From: Christensenella hongkongensis
Lineage (GTDB): Bacteria; Bacillota; Clostridia; Christensenellales; Christensenellaceae
Reading direction: 5' to 3'
DNA: 33,105 nucleotides
NCBI RefSeq assembly: GCF_000981035.1
Contig: NZ_LAYJ01000088.1
Span: forward strand, 1-33,105
Part shown: piece by piece, positions 26,317-33,105 of the stretch
Layout of the letters: every line of letters starts with the position of its first letter
Position numbering within the stretch: the first letter of the stretch is position 1
Notes under the pieces: generated by a model
What the model was told of the DNA's origin: nothing
The model's database searches: none
Seen by the model: the letters and a program-made list of their open reading frames with translations, nothing else
Position numbers and translations under genes: made by a program

Positions 26317-26404
26317 TTTATAGCAATTTGTCAAAAGGCCAGTTGCAGGCTTTTGGTATAAACTGCATATACAAACGGTTGATCGCAAGTTTTGTATAAC
26401 CTGC
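26317..26404 (-). repeat. 88-bp structured repeat, copy 2, in the 3' flank of the alcohol dehydrogenase gene
   Basis: Inverted second copy of the repeat at 25001-25087. Read on the minus strand it begins GCAGGTTATACAAAAC, two bases after the dehydrogenase stop codon. Here the first stem is TATACAA (26398-26392) with TTGTATA (26374-26368): the G-C pair of copy 1 has become A-T on both arms. Confidence 0.8.
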
Positions 26405-26405
26405 T

Positions 26406-27437
26406 TTACGTTAAATTGCTGTGAAACTCGATTACCGCTTTTATCACCGGGCTATCCTGCATAAAAATCTCTTTCAGCGCGTCCGTATCCTCGATTTTTA
26501 CCCTGTGCGTAATCAACTTTTCCACATCGATCACCCGCCGCCTGATCAGGTCTGTACTAAGCGGAAACATCCTTGCAGGCTCTGCAAATACCGAAATAAT
26601 GTTGTTCTTGTTAAAAACAAGGTCGTCAATATTCATCGGCACGACAGCCCCTTCCCCAAAATCGAGCCCGATATTTACAATGTTGGCTCCATAGGCGGCA
26701 AGCTGCATTGCATCCGGGATAGTCCTCGGCGGCGAGGTAACGATCACTGCGTCCGCCCCTCCGCCAAGATACTCTTTTATTTTTCCGGTATAGTCCGGCT
26801 CTGAAGCATAAAAAACCGCATCCGCTCCCAGTTCTTTTGCTGCGGCGCTCCTTGCGGCGCTGCGCTTTCCCTGCGGGCGCGAACCCACGCACACAACGCG
26901 CATCGCTCCATAATGCTTTGCAAGTGCGGCTGTCATAATACCAAGTATCCCGGTCCCCATGACGACAAGCTTTCCTTCCGGCGGCAGCTGCGCCGCGAAA
27001 AATGTATTCAGGCACACCGCAAGCGGCTCTGTGACGCACGCGGCGATATCGTCTATACCTTCGTACCGGTTCAGCATGTTTTCATGGACGCACAAATATT
27101 CGCCCATGCCGGACTGCCCTTCCAGCGTATACATATTGCGGCACAAATGTGTTTTTCCATTTTTGCAGGCCTCGCACGTGCCGCACATTGTCACATCCTC
27201 CACAATAACATGGTCGCCCGGCTGTACCTTCGTAACACACGCTCCCACCTCCGTCACAACGGCAGAAATCTCATGCCCCATCGGCGTATATTCCTCCATG
27301 CGTTCCAGGATATGGATATCCGATCCGCACACGCCGCACGCGAGCGTCTTAACGAGCACCATATTTCCTTCCGGCTTTGGAAGCTCCTTTTCACGCAGCG
27401 CAATGTTATATCCGCGCTTTCCCTGTAAATACTTCAT
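26406..27437 (-). CDS. Zinc-dependent alcohol/polyol dehydrogenase (MDR family)
   Basis: A 343-residue medium-chain dehydrogenase. Catalytic zinc site: CGVCGSDIHI with the Cys, and GHEISAVV with the His-Glu. Structural zinc: four cysteines in TMCGTCEACKNGKTHLC. NAD(P) fold: VVMGTGILGIMTAALAKHYGA. It belongs to the threonine/sorbitol dehydrogenase group, oxidising a secondary alcohol such as a sugar alcohol or amino-sugar derivative. AAGGAGACGG precedes the ATG. It lies at the end of the minus-strand catabolic cluster, separated from the NagB-like gene by a hairpin at 27549-27578, so it may be cotranscribed at lower level or separately. A keto or hydroxy sugar substrate is inferred. Confidence 0.87.
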   Translation of the reverse strand: MKYLQGKRGYNIALREKELPKPEGNMVLVKTLACGVCGSDIHILERMEEYTPMGHEISAVVTEVGACVTKVQPGDHVIVEDVTMCGTCEACKNGKTHLCRNMYTLEGQSGMGEYLCVHENMLNRYEGIDDIAACVTEPLAVCLNTFFAAQLPPEGKLVVMGTGILGIMTAALAKHYGAMRVVCVGSRPQGKRSAARSAAAKELGADAVFYASEPDYTGKIKEYLGGGADAVIVTSPPRTIPDAMQLAAYGANIVNIGLDFGEGAVVPMNIDDLVFNKNNIISVFAEPARMFPLSTDLIRRRVIDVEKLITHRVKIEDTDALKEIFMQDSPVIKAVIEFHSNLT

Positions 27438-27548
27438 CGTCCGTCTCCTTTTCGTTCTTCAGTCACGGCCCGTTATGCTGCCGCTGCAAGCGCCGCATTC
27501 AAGCTTCATAACATTCCCCTGTCTTTCTATTATACACGAATCAAAGCC

Positions 27549-27584
27549 AAAGGGCTGCCGCTCAGGCGGCAGCCCTTTTTTCGT
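27549..27584. terminator. Strong hairpin between NagB-like and dehydrogenase genes
   Basis: AAAGGGCTGCCGC (27549-27561) pairs fully with GCGGCAGCCCTTT (27566-27578) around TCAG. The T-run (six) is on the plus strand; the minus strand has only TTT after the stem. Both neighbours are on the minus strand, so it may be an incomplete terminator or RNA stabiliser within the cluster. Confidence 0.65.
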
Positions 27585-27630
27585 ATCGCCCGAGCCAGGA
27601 GGAGGAAATACTTCTCAGCTTTCTCGCTTT

Positions 27631-28581
27631 TCAGTTGCAGTCCGCCGTAAGCGGGCCCGCGAGGTCCCTGATATAAAAGAGCTTTCCGGGCATGGTCGGC
27701 ATGAAGCTTGCCGGCACCCATTTATCCGGCCCATAACGCAGCGCCACCCAAAAGGACATACCCTGCCACATCATACCGCGGCTGTATGCGCCGTCGCATC
27801 CGCCGATAATCCTGTCGGACTGCAGAAACAATCCGGGCCCAATCGTATTTGCAAAGCATGGCACAAGCGTCGTCCTGCTTTTAAAGCTGTGCAGTGCGTT
27901 TTGCTCGATCGTAAGCGGATTCAGGTGCGCTCCCAAACGGTGCGTTTGCGCCTTCCACTCTTCGAGCGTATCAAACTCGCCTGCAAATTGAGGTTCCCAG
28001 AAGGCAATATGGAATACGCGCCCAATGCCAAACACAGTCACAAGCTCCGCGCCCTCTGCCTTCAGTTTTTCGATTTTCCCGGCATAGGTCGGTAAATTGT
28101 CCTTTGTGGCAAAATTGCGCTGGCTCTCCGGAACGGTAAGTTCGCCGAGCGGCCCATAAAACGCCTCTTCCATCGCATTCTGGAACGATCCCTTTTCTGT
28201 TGCGGGCAGTGTCGTCCCTGTTTCGTCACTCCATTCGTCCATGTTAAAGCCGTATACGTGCCTGCAGTCCACATTCCATTGCTTCAAAAAATAGACCGCC
28301 CAGCGATACATCCCCATCGGCCCTACAGGCAGGATCAGCGCCAGCTTTTTCCCTTTCTCCTTCGCCTGCCTGATCGTATGGGCAATTTCGTGCCCCATCA
28401 TCATGCCGAACGTAATGTCGTTATCGCATTCCACAGGCGCAAAGCCTTCGTGCCAGAAGCTCTGCCGCTCCATAACCTCCTGCGGGCCGTGGGAGCAGCA
28501 TTCGTCTATTTTTTTGAGATCCCATCCCTCCGGAAAATAATGCTCCATATTAGAGCCCTTGATCGTCGATAATAAATCCAT
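27631..28581 (-). CDS. NagB-like glucosamine-6-phosphate deaminase/isomerase homologue with altered active site
   Basis: A 316-residue member of the NagB/6-phosphogluconolactonase superfamily. Seen: a phosphate/sugar loop [20 protein letters not shown] with the Asp (115) equivalent to NagB Asp72, and [14 protein letters not shown], matching NagB GIGxDGHIAFNEP. In that motif His191 and Glu196 are kept, but the catalytic-triad Asp is Val189 and the next Gly is Phe190. NagB converts glucosamine-6-phosphate to fructose-6-phosphate and ammonia; this variant may act on a different or unphosphorylated amino sugar. Start: ATG at 28581 with AGGAG very close, or a Met twelve residues in with AAGGG at better spacing. 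It follows the PIG-L deacetylase gene by 35 bases, the logical next step after deacetylation. Confidence 0.8.
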   Translation of the reverse strand: MDLLSTIKGSNMEHYFPEGWDLKKIDECCSHGPQEVMERQSFWHEGFAPVECDNDITFGMMMGHEIAHTIRQAKEKGKKLALILPVGPMGMYRWAVYFLKQWNVDCRHVYGFNMDEWSDETGTTLPATEKGSFQNAMEEAFYGPLGELTVPESQRNFATKDNLPTYAGKIEKLKAEGAELVTVFGIGRVFHIAFWEPQFAGEFDTLEEWKAQTHRLGAHLNPLTIEQNALHSFKSRTTLVPCFANTIGPGLFLQSDRIIGGCDGAYSRGMMWQGMSFWVALRYGPDKWVPASFMPTMPGKLFYIRDLAGPLTADCN

Positions 28582-28616
28582 TTCATTTCTCCTATCTCAT
28601 TCTGTATTTGTCGCTT

Positions 28617-29321
28617 TTAAGGCAATAAACGTCTGCAATCCATTCTCGGCCATCCCTGGTACCTGCGGAAGCCCTCCGCATACTGGGCTCCGCATTGCAG
28701 CCCGCGGAAGCGCGAGCATGTAGCGTGGAATTCCACAAAATCGATTCCGTCGTGCTCCTTAAGCCATTTCAGCTGGCTCTCGTGGCACTCGATGGCCCTG
28801 AGCTTTGTTTCCAGCGTATCGGTGATGTCCACATATTCCGTGGGCATAAATCCGATGCCTGCCAGCGTCTCCATAAAGAAGATCGGCGCGACCTTGTCGA
28901 TGCTGGGGCTTTCCGTTTCAAGGTGCGGCAGCGTCGCCATAAAGCTCGCGTTGTAGGCAAGCTCGCTCGCCTGCTTGTGGTCGCTCATATAATCCTCCGG
29001 ATTATGCGTAATAATCACATCCGGCTGTGTTTTGCGGATCACCTCCACAACGCGCAGCTGCACTTCGCGGTTTCCCGCATCCACCATCGCGTCGCCAACA
29101 TCGAGGCAAAAATGCTCCGCGCCAATGATCGCCGCTGCTGCCGCGGCTTCTTTTTTGCGTATTGCACTCAGCTCGTCCGGCATAATGATTTTATGTCCAA
29201 GATTTCCATTTGCAATATTGCACATAAAAACCTTATGCCCCAGCTTTGCATATTTTGCGAGCGTTCCCCCGCAGCATCCGTCCAAATCGTCCGGATGCGC
29301 GCACAGTCCCAATACATTCAT
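28617..29321 (-). CDS. PIG-L (LmbE) family N-deacetylase
   Basis: A 234-residue zinc-dependent deacetylase of the PIG-L/LmbE family. The N-terminal metal motif is CAHPDDLDGCCGGT (His9, Asp12), and the later ligand is the His in NPEDYMSDHKQAS. Family members remove an acetyl or other acyl group from N-acetylglucosamine conjugates, as in BshB, MshB and chitobiose deacetylases. The protein is cytoplasmic, with no signal peptide. It lies between an M20 hydrolase and a NagB-like gene, all closely spaced on the minus strand. Together this suggests removal of an N-acyl group from an amino sugar or its conjugate, followed by deamination or isomerisation. The substrate is not known. Confidence 0.88.
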   Translation of the reverse strand: MNVLGLCAHPDDLDGCCGGTLAKYAKLGHKVFMCNIANGNLGHKIIMPDELSAIRKKEAAAAAAIIGAEHFCLDVGDAMVDAGNREVQLRVVEVIRKTQPDVIITHNPEDYMSDHKQASELAYNASFMATLPHLETESPSIDKVAPIFFMETLAGIGFMPTEYVDITDTLETKLRAIECHESQLKWLKEHDGIDFVEFHATCSRFRGLQCGAQYAEGFRRYQGWPRMDCRRLLP

Positions 29322-29352
29322 AACCGTATGCCCTCTCTTTCCCGTGCCGCTT

Positions 29353-30591
29353 TCAGCCGCACCATTCTTTGATGAAATCGATCAATGTGTTTTTCACGAT
29401 CGTCATGCTCTCAATGTCCACCCACTCGTCCGGCCCGTGCAGTTTTTCGCCCGCCGGCCCAAATACGGCGGCAGGCATATTCCCATATTCCTTCAAAGCG
29501 AACAGGTCGCAGGAAAACATCGCCCCGCACACCTTTGCTTTACCTGTATACCGCGCAGCCTTTTCGGCAAGGAGCGGCAGGGCCAGGCTGTCTTCAGACT
29601 GTGCGGCCTTGCAGTAGTGGTATACCTGCCGGATTTCCAAAATTTCCGGCTTTTTATAGTGCGAGTTGATATAATCCAGAAAATAATCTGTGGCTTCACG
29701 CTCCGTTTCGTTCGGATACGTCTGGATTACAATTTCGATCCATGCGTCTATGGGCGCGGAAAGCTGTCCGCCGGGCGTAATATCCCCTGCCTTTAGCTTT
29801 GTGACCACAAGCTGTGGATCCTGCGGCGTTTCCTTCCAAAGCTCCGGCTTCTCGAGTATCTTCATCCGTTCCCGGTCGTATTCCCGCAGCACGGTAATCA
29901 GGTCGTTCATGTCGTATACCGTATTGGATATTTCTTCCCCCGTGTACGGCATCCCGGCAATCCCCTTCACGGTAAGCCGGAACAGCAGGCTGCCCACGCA
30001 TGCAGGGCAGATCGCAAGCCCGGTTGGCTCGAGTATAATTCCATAATCTGCATTGTGGCCCATCATACGCGACGCGAGCGTGCCGCTTGCCCCGGCGCAT
30101 TCCTCGTCCACCACGCTTTCAAACAGGATATCGCCCTTTGGCACAAAGCCGCTTTCCCTAAGCTCCCGCAGCGCCGTAAGCGCACAGGCCAGGCCTGCCT
30201 TCATGTCCGCGGAACCCCTGCCGTAAATACGCCCTTCCTTTACCACGCTTTCATACGGCTCGCACACCGTCCAGTTCATCGGCTCCTTTGGCGCCACGTC
30301 CATATGTCCGGTCAGCAGCAGCGAACGTCCGCCGCCGCTTCCCTTCCAGATGCCAATCACATTGCTTCTTCCCTCATAATTCCTGTCGTGCAAAAACGCC
30401 TCGTTTTGTTCAAAACCCGGCACCTCCGGCGGGGACAGCTCCGTAACCTCCATCCCCAGCCCCAGGAGATACCGCTTCACGTACTCCTGTCCCTCTTTTT
30501 CATGCCCATCCGGCGGCCTGTTTTCCGTCTCAATATTTACGAGCGACTGCGTCAGCCGTACCAGTTGCGTATCATAACTTTTTTTATCCAT
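29353..30591 (-). CDS. M20-family metallohydrolase (ArgE/DapE-like)
   Basis: A 412-residue M20 hydrolase with the full set of dizinc ligands: GHMDV (His96, with Asp98 as helper), GRGSADMK (bridging Asp129), DEECAG (Glu163/Glu164), ILEPTG, and LHGPDEW near the C-terminus, and the usual inserted dimerisation domain (about 205-320). M20 enzymes cleave amide bonds: N-acyl amino acids, succinyl-diaminopimelate, carboxypeptidase or dipeptide substrates. The start codon is a few bases after the stop of the M24-like gene, with its GAGG overlapping that stop, so the two are coupled. It probably hydrolyses an amide linkage in the same substrate as its neighbours. Confidence 0.88.
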   Translation of the reverse strand: MDKKSYDTQLVRLTQSLVNIETENRPPDGHEKEGQEYVKRYLLGLGMEVTELSPPEVPGFEQNEAFLHDRNYEGRSNVIGIWKGSGGGRSLLLTGHMDVAPKEPMNWTVCEPYESVVKEGRIYGRGSADMKAGLACALTALRELRESGFVPKGDILFESVVDEECAGASGTLASRMMGHNADYGIILEPTGLAICPACVGSLLFRLTVKGIAGMPYTGEEISNTVYDMNDLITVLREYDRERMKILEKPELWKETPQDPQLVVTKLKAGDITPGGQLSAPIDAWIEIVIQTYPNETEREATDYFLDYINSHYKKPEILEIRQVYHYCKAAQSEDSLALPLLAEKAARYTGKAKVCGAMFSCDLFALKEYGNMPAAVFGPAGEKLHGPDEWVDIESMTIVKNTLIDFIKEWCG

Positions 30592-30600
30592 TTCACGCCT

Positions 30601-31776
30601 CTATTTCCGGATAGCGCCCCTGTTCCATGTCGTGAGCTGCTCGAGTCCTGTTTCCGTCACAAGGACTCCATCTTCAAACCGCACGCCGAATTCGTTATCC
30701 GCGATCCAGATATCTACGTTGAACACCATATTGGGTTCCAAAACCATGCCGGTACGGTTATCCACCCACGGCCCTTCGCATTCCTGCATTCCCGTTCCGT
30801 GCGCAGGGCCGTACAGCGTCAGGCCCTCAAAGCCCTCTTTTCTGAGCCTCGCCTGAAACGTATCGTATACGCTTGCAAAGGGCACTCCCGGCTTCATCAC
30901 ATCGATTGTTTCACCCAGGCAATCAAGCGCGACGCGTATCATATCTTCCTGCTTCTGCGGCAAATTGCCAAGCACTACAGGGCGAACCAGATTCCCGCAG
31001 TATCCGCCGTACTTTGCGCCAAAGGTGAGCTGTACCATCTCGTTTTCACCAATCACCCGCTCTGTGGATTTGCACAGGCTCTGATAAGTCGCCGGGCCGG
31101 ACGTCACCCAAATCGGATACCCCGTGCCCTCCGCGCCCATCCGGTATGCCGCCGCGCGCCACGCGGCCTCGATCTCCCATTCGCGCACGCCGGGGCGAAT
31201 CATCTCCGCCGCTTCCTTCATTGCTTCTTCCGTGATACGGTATGCCTCGCGCAGCATCATAATTTCATTTGCGCTCTTATACCTGCGCACCTTCATCACC
31301 AGCTCCTCCGCAGGCACGATCTGCGCCCCCTGCGCGCCGGAAATCAGGTCTTTCATAATTTCGTGCGGAATGGTATTCACATTTGCAACACCGATCTTTT
31401 TGATTGGGAAACGTTCCCTTATCTCGTCGAGTATCATCTGGTAGTTGCAGGCGTTCGTCGGCTTATCCCATTCCGGGGCGCTCGTTTCCACATACATCGG
31501 ATGGATTCGAACATCGCCCGTCTGTGCAAACTGTACTGCAAAGTCATAAGACTCCGGCCCTCCGGTAAGCAGGATCGGTTTCCCTTCCCGCGGAACCAGT
31601 ATCCCTACAAAATCAAACACTGCCCAGAAATTGGATAAATATCTTACCGTAGCGCTTTCGCATTCACAGGCATGCGTGATCAGAAGGTCGATATCCTGCT
31701 CTTTCATCGCTTCCTGTATTTTGGAAATACGCTCGTCATATTCGTTTCTTGGAATGGTCATTCTTTCTTTTGTCAT
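30601..31776 (-). CDS. M24-family (aminopeptidase P / creatinase-like) protein lacking most metal ligands
   Basis: A 391-residue pita-bread-fold protein with the N-terminal creatinase domain (about 10-155) and C-terminal M24 domain. Compared with metal-dependent prolidases, the LDFG aspartate is Thr251 (QLTFGAKYGGY), the SDxTRT aspartate is Asn262 (CGNLVRP), His326 is kept (PAHGTG), the HE pair is CysGlu (QECEGP), the EP glutamate region reads NVDIW with Asp355, and the last Glu368 is kept (RFEDG). Three of five metal ligands are therefore changed. Metal-free members of this fold, creatinase and ectoine hydrolase, hydrolyse C-N bonds, so this is more likely such a hydrolase than a proline peptidase. 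Start at the ATG 31776 after GGGGAG; longer form from 31818 possible. Confidence 0.82.
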   Translation of the reverse strand: MTKERMTIPRNEYDERISKIQEAMKEQDIDLLITHACECESATVRYLSNFWAVFDFVGILVPREGKPILLTGGPESYDFAVQFAQTGDVRIHPMYVETSAPEWDKPTNACNYQMILDEIRERFPIKKIGVANVNTIPHEIMKDLISGAQGAQIVPAEELVMKVRRYKSANEIMMLREAYRITEEAMKEAAEMIRPGVREWEIEAAWRAAAYRMGAEGTGYPIWVTSGPATYQSLCKSTERVIGENEMVQLTFGAKYGGYCGNLVRPVVLGNLPQKQEDMIRVALDCLGETIDVMKPGVPFASVYDTFQARLRKEGFEGLTLYGPAHGTGMQECEGPWVDNRTGMVLEPNMVFNVDIWIADNEFGVRFEDGVLVTETGLEQLTTWNRGAIRK

Positions 31777-31908
31777 TTCCTGTTCTCCCCTGTTTCTGCC
31801 TGAAACCATTGCGGCCATTACCGCAATTCAAATCGTTTGGGCAGGGATATCCTCCCATGCCTTCCTGCACATAGGCCAATGCTTTTACCTGCATTTGTTT
31901 TTTATTTT

Positions 31909-31937
31909 GCGTTCCGCCGCAAATTGCGGCGGAACGC
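31909..31937. repeat. Perfect 14-bp hairpin between binding-protein gene and M24-like gene
   Basis: GCGTTCCGCCGCAA (31909-31922) and TTGCGGCGGAACGC (31924-31937) are exact reverse complements with one base between. On the minus strand no T-run follows. Its place, 15 bases after the binding-protein stop, resembles hairpins that protect the upstream mRNA segment so that the binding protein is made in excess over downstream genes. The rest of 31777-31951 shows nothing else. Confidence 0.7.
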
Positions 31938-31951
31938 TCTTTCTATCTGTG

Positions 31952-33034
31952 CTACTGGACGTATTTCATATATTCGCTGATGTTGTTTTTATCCACGATG
32001 CCAAGCTCGATGTTCTGCTCTTTGGGAATATCCGTATCTCCCTCAAAGTATTTCTTCGCTGTGTCAAGCGTCGTCTCCACAATGTTTGCCGGAGGTACTG
32101 CAACACACATCATGTAATAAGGATCGCCGTCGTTGATCGCATTGAAGGGTTCTGCTCCCCAGTCGCCGGCTACCACGATTTTCGGACCTGTAACGCCCGC
32201 TGTTTCGAGTGCGGATTTTGCGCCAAACGCCGCGTTGCCCACTGCCGCCCAGATAATATCAACAGGCTTTGCAATGTTGTTCGTCACGATATTGGCAGCG
32301 CTTTCACGCGTTTTACCGAAATCCTGGTCAAACACATATTCGATGTTTTCTTTTCCCAGTTCTTTTTCAATCGTTTCTTTGAATTTTTCGGAACGGATCG
32401 ACGTATGCGGCGCGTCGAGCATGGCAAGCACGCCTACCCGCAGCTTTCCGCCAAGATTTTCTTTTGCATAATCCGCTACATATTCACCCGTGAGCACGCC
32501 CGTCTGCGCGTGATCCCATGCGATGTGTGAAACGAGATCCTCCCAGTCTGTACCCGAGTCGAACGCGATTACAGGAATTCCTGCCGCCTCCGCTTTATCG
32601 AGTGTGGGCTGGATGCCGTCCGGTGAAACCGGATCGATGAGGATCATGTCGTATTGCTGGTTGATAAAATCCTCCACCTGCTTCTGCTGTGTTTCTGCGT
32701 TGATGTCGCCGTCCTGGATATTGACTTCGCTGAAGCCCATTTCCGGCGCCTGTACCATCAGCTCGTCGTAGACAGCCTTGCACCACTCGTCATAGATCGA
32801 GATATGAGCGACTGCAAGGCGTTTTCCCTTAACCGCATCCGAAACCTTGGAAGCGTCCAAGCTTTCCGCAGGGGCCGCGCTGCCATCCGCCGCCGGAGCT
32901 GAACTGTCATCTGCCGTCGGAGCCGCGCTGTCACTTGCCGCCGGGGCGGATGATTCTGCGGGCGCGCTGCACCCAAACAGCGAAACCGTCATCAGGATTG
33001 CCAGAACCAGTGCAACAATCGATACTTTCTTCAT
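31952..33034 (-). CDS. Sugar-type ABC transporter substrate-binding lipoprotein (RbsB-like)
   Basis: A 360-residue lipoprotein: signal peptide with lipobox LFGC (Cys22), then a low-complexity Ala/Ser/Pro/Asp linker (about 23-58) from repeated SSAPAA-like units, then a type I periplasmic-binding fold of the ribose/galactose class (about 68-355; KRLAVAHISIYDEW, DMILIDPVSPDG, GIPVIAFDSG, VVAGDWG). It captures a sugar or small sugar-like ligand at the cell surface and hands it to a membrane permease. No ATPase or permease gene is in the window; they may lie beyond the right edge. AGGAGG precedes the ATG. It is the first gene of the catabolic cluster, behind an operator-like palindrome, and probably imports the substrate that the following hydrolases process. 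Confidence 0.9.
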   Translation of the reverse strand: MKKVSIVALVLAILMTVSLFGCSAPAESSAPAASDSAAPTADDSSAPAADGSAAPAESLDASKVSDAVKGKRLAVAHISIYDEWCKAVYDELMVQAPEMGFSEVNIQDGDINAETQQKQVEDFINQQYDMILIDPVSPDGIQPTLDKAEAAGIPVIAFDSGTDWEDLVSHIAWDHAQTGVLTGEYVADYAKENLGGKLRVGVLAMLDAPHTSIRSEKFKETIEKELGKENIEYVFDQDFGKTRESAANIVTNNIAKPVDIIWAAVGNAAFGAKSALETAGVTGPKIVVAGDWGAEPFNAINDGDPYYMMCVAVPPANIVETTLDTAKKYFEGDTDIPKEQNIELGIVDKNNISEYMKYVQ

Positions 33035-33062
33035 TTTTCTTCCTCCTTAAGATTCTTTTATT

Positions 33063-33085
33063 TTTAAATCGGTTTCCGATTTAAA
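33063..33085. promoter_or_regulatory. Perfect palindrome upstream of the binding-protein gene
   Basis: TTTAAATCGG (33063-33072) and CCGATTTAAA (33076-33085) are exact reverse complements with a TTT centre. It lies 29-51 bases before the start codon, where a repressor would cover the promoter. The form is like LacI-family operators, but the regulator is not in the window. Confidence 0.65.
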
Positions 33086-33105
33086 TTATTATGCGCCTGT
33101 TCCCT

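Noticed and set aside
25001-26404. Composite transposon bounded by the inverted repeats
   Set aside because: No transposase inside, no visible target-site duplication, and the copies differ by about 15% in a pattern that keeps RNA pairing; a 3'-UTR element explains them better.
26959-28095. 378-codon plus-strand open frame opposite the dehydrogenase and NagB-like genes
   Set aside because: Crosses the intergenic hairpin and two well-supported minus-strand genes; composition is that of an antisense shadow.
30055-31638. 527-codon open frame opposite the M20 and M24-like genes
   Set aside because: Spans two real genes on the other strand, no ribosome binding site and no recognisable domain.

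Overview
The window looks like a chromosomal piece of an anaerobic, low-to-mid GC Bacillota, most likely class Clostridia. It carries pyruvate:ferredoxin oxidoreductase, hybrid cluster protein, a ferredoxin-fused siroheme reductase, AGGAGG-type ribosome binding sites and TTG/GTG starts. The mix of core genes and a sugar or peptide catabolic cluster would suit a Christensenella-like or Lachnospiraceae-like gut organism, but that placement is a guess.

Region by region. (1) 1-1932: end of a membrane-anchored protein, a MacB/FtsX-type ABC permease and signal peptidase I. (2) About 2000-5130: a more AT-rich mobile-element remnant with a sigma-like regulator behind an RBS-masking hairpin, a hairpin-rich 600-bp non-coding stretch, an excisionase, a tyrosine integrase with unusual catalytic residues, and at its right edge a complete tRNA-Thr(GGT) next to the truncated 5' half of a second one. 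(3) 5130-5913: no convincing protein gene; its right half folds well as a plus-strand RNA and ends in a strong plus-strand terminator. (4) 5914-9542: a LysR regulator divergent from a CoA-disulfide-reductase/rhodanese fusion and a siroheme sulfite/nitrite-type reductase, probably a sulfur (or nitrite) reduction module. (5) 9625-15725 (minus): a DEAD-box helicase behind a long leader with an intrinsic terminator, PFOR, and a zinc-dependent phospholipase-C-like protein. (6) 15942-20980 (plus): HisC-like aminotransferase, prephenate dehydrogenase, a lipoprotein alpha/beta hydrolase and a membrane diguanylate cyclase. (7) 20984-24993: ClC transporter, Crp/Fnr regulator and divergent Hcp (nitrosative stress). 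(8) 25001-26404: NimA-like flavoprotein, a small XRE repressor and a divergent 15-codon ORF, bracketed by two inverted copies of an ~87-bp repeat. (9) 26406-33034 (minus): zinc alcohol dehydrogenase, NagB-like isomerase/deaminase, PIG-L deacetylase, M20 hydrolase, M24/creatinase-like protein and a sugar-type ABC binding lipoprotein.

Two observations stand out. The ~87-bp repeat lies a few bases after the stop codon of each gene it follows, in sense orientation, and the two copies show a compensatory pair change in a predicted stem, so it is probably a structured 3'-UTR element. The catabolic cluster of region 9 combines deacetylase, deaminase-like, M20 and M24-like enzymes, two of them with altered active-site residues, under an operator-like palindrome; this looks like an uncharacterised route for taking apart an acylated amino-sugar or sugar-amino-acid conjugate.
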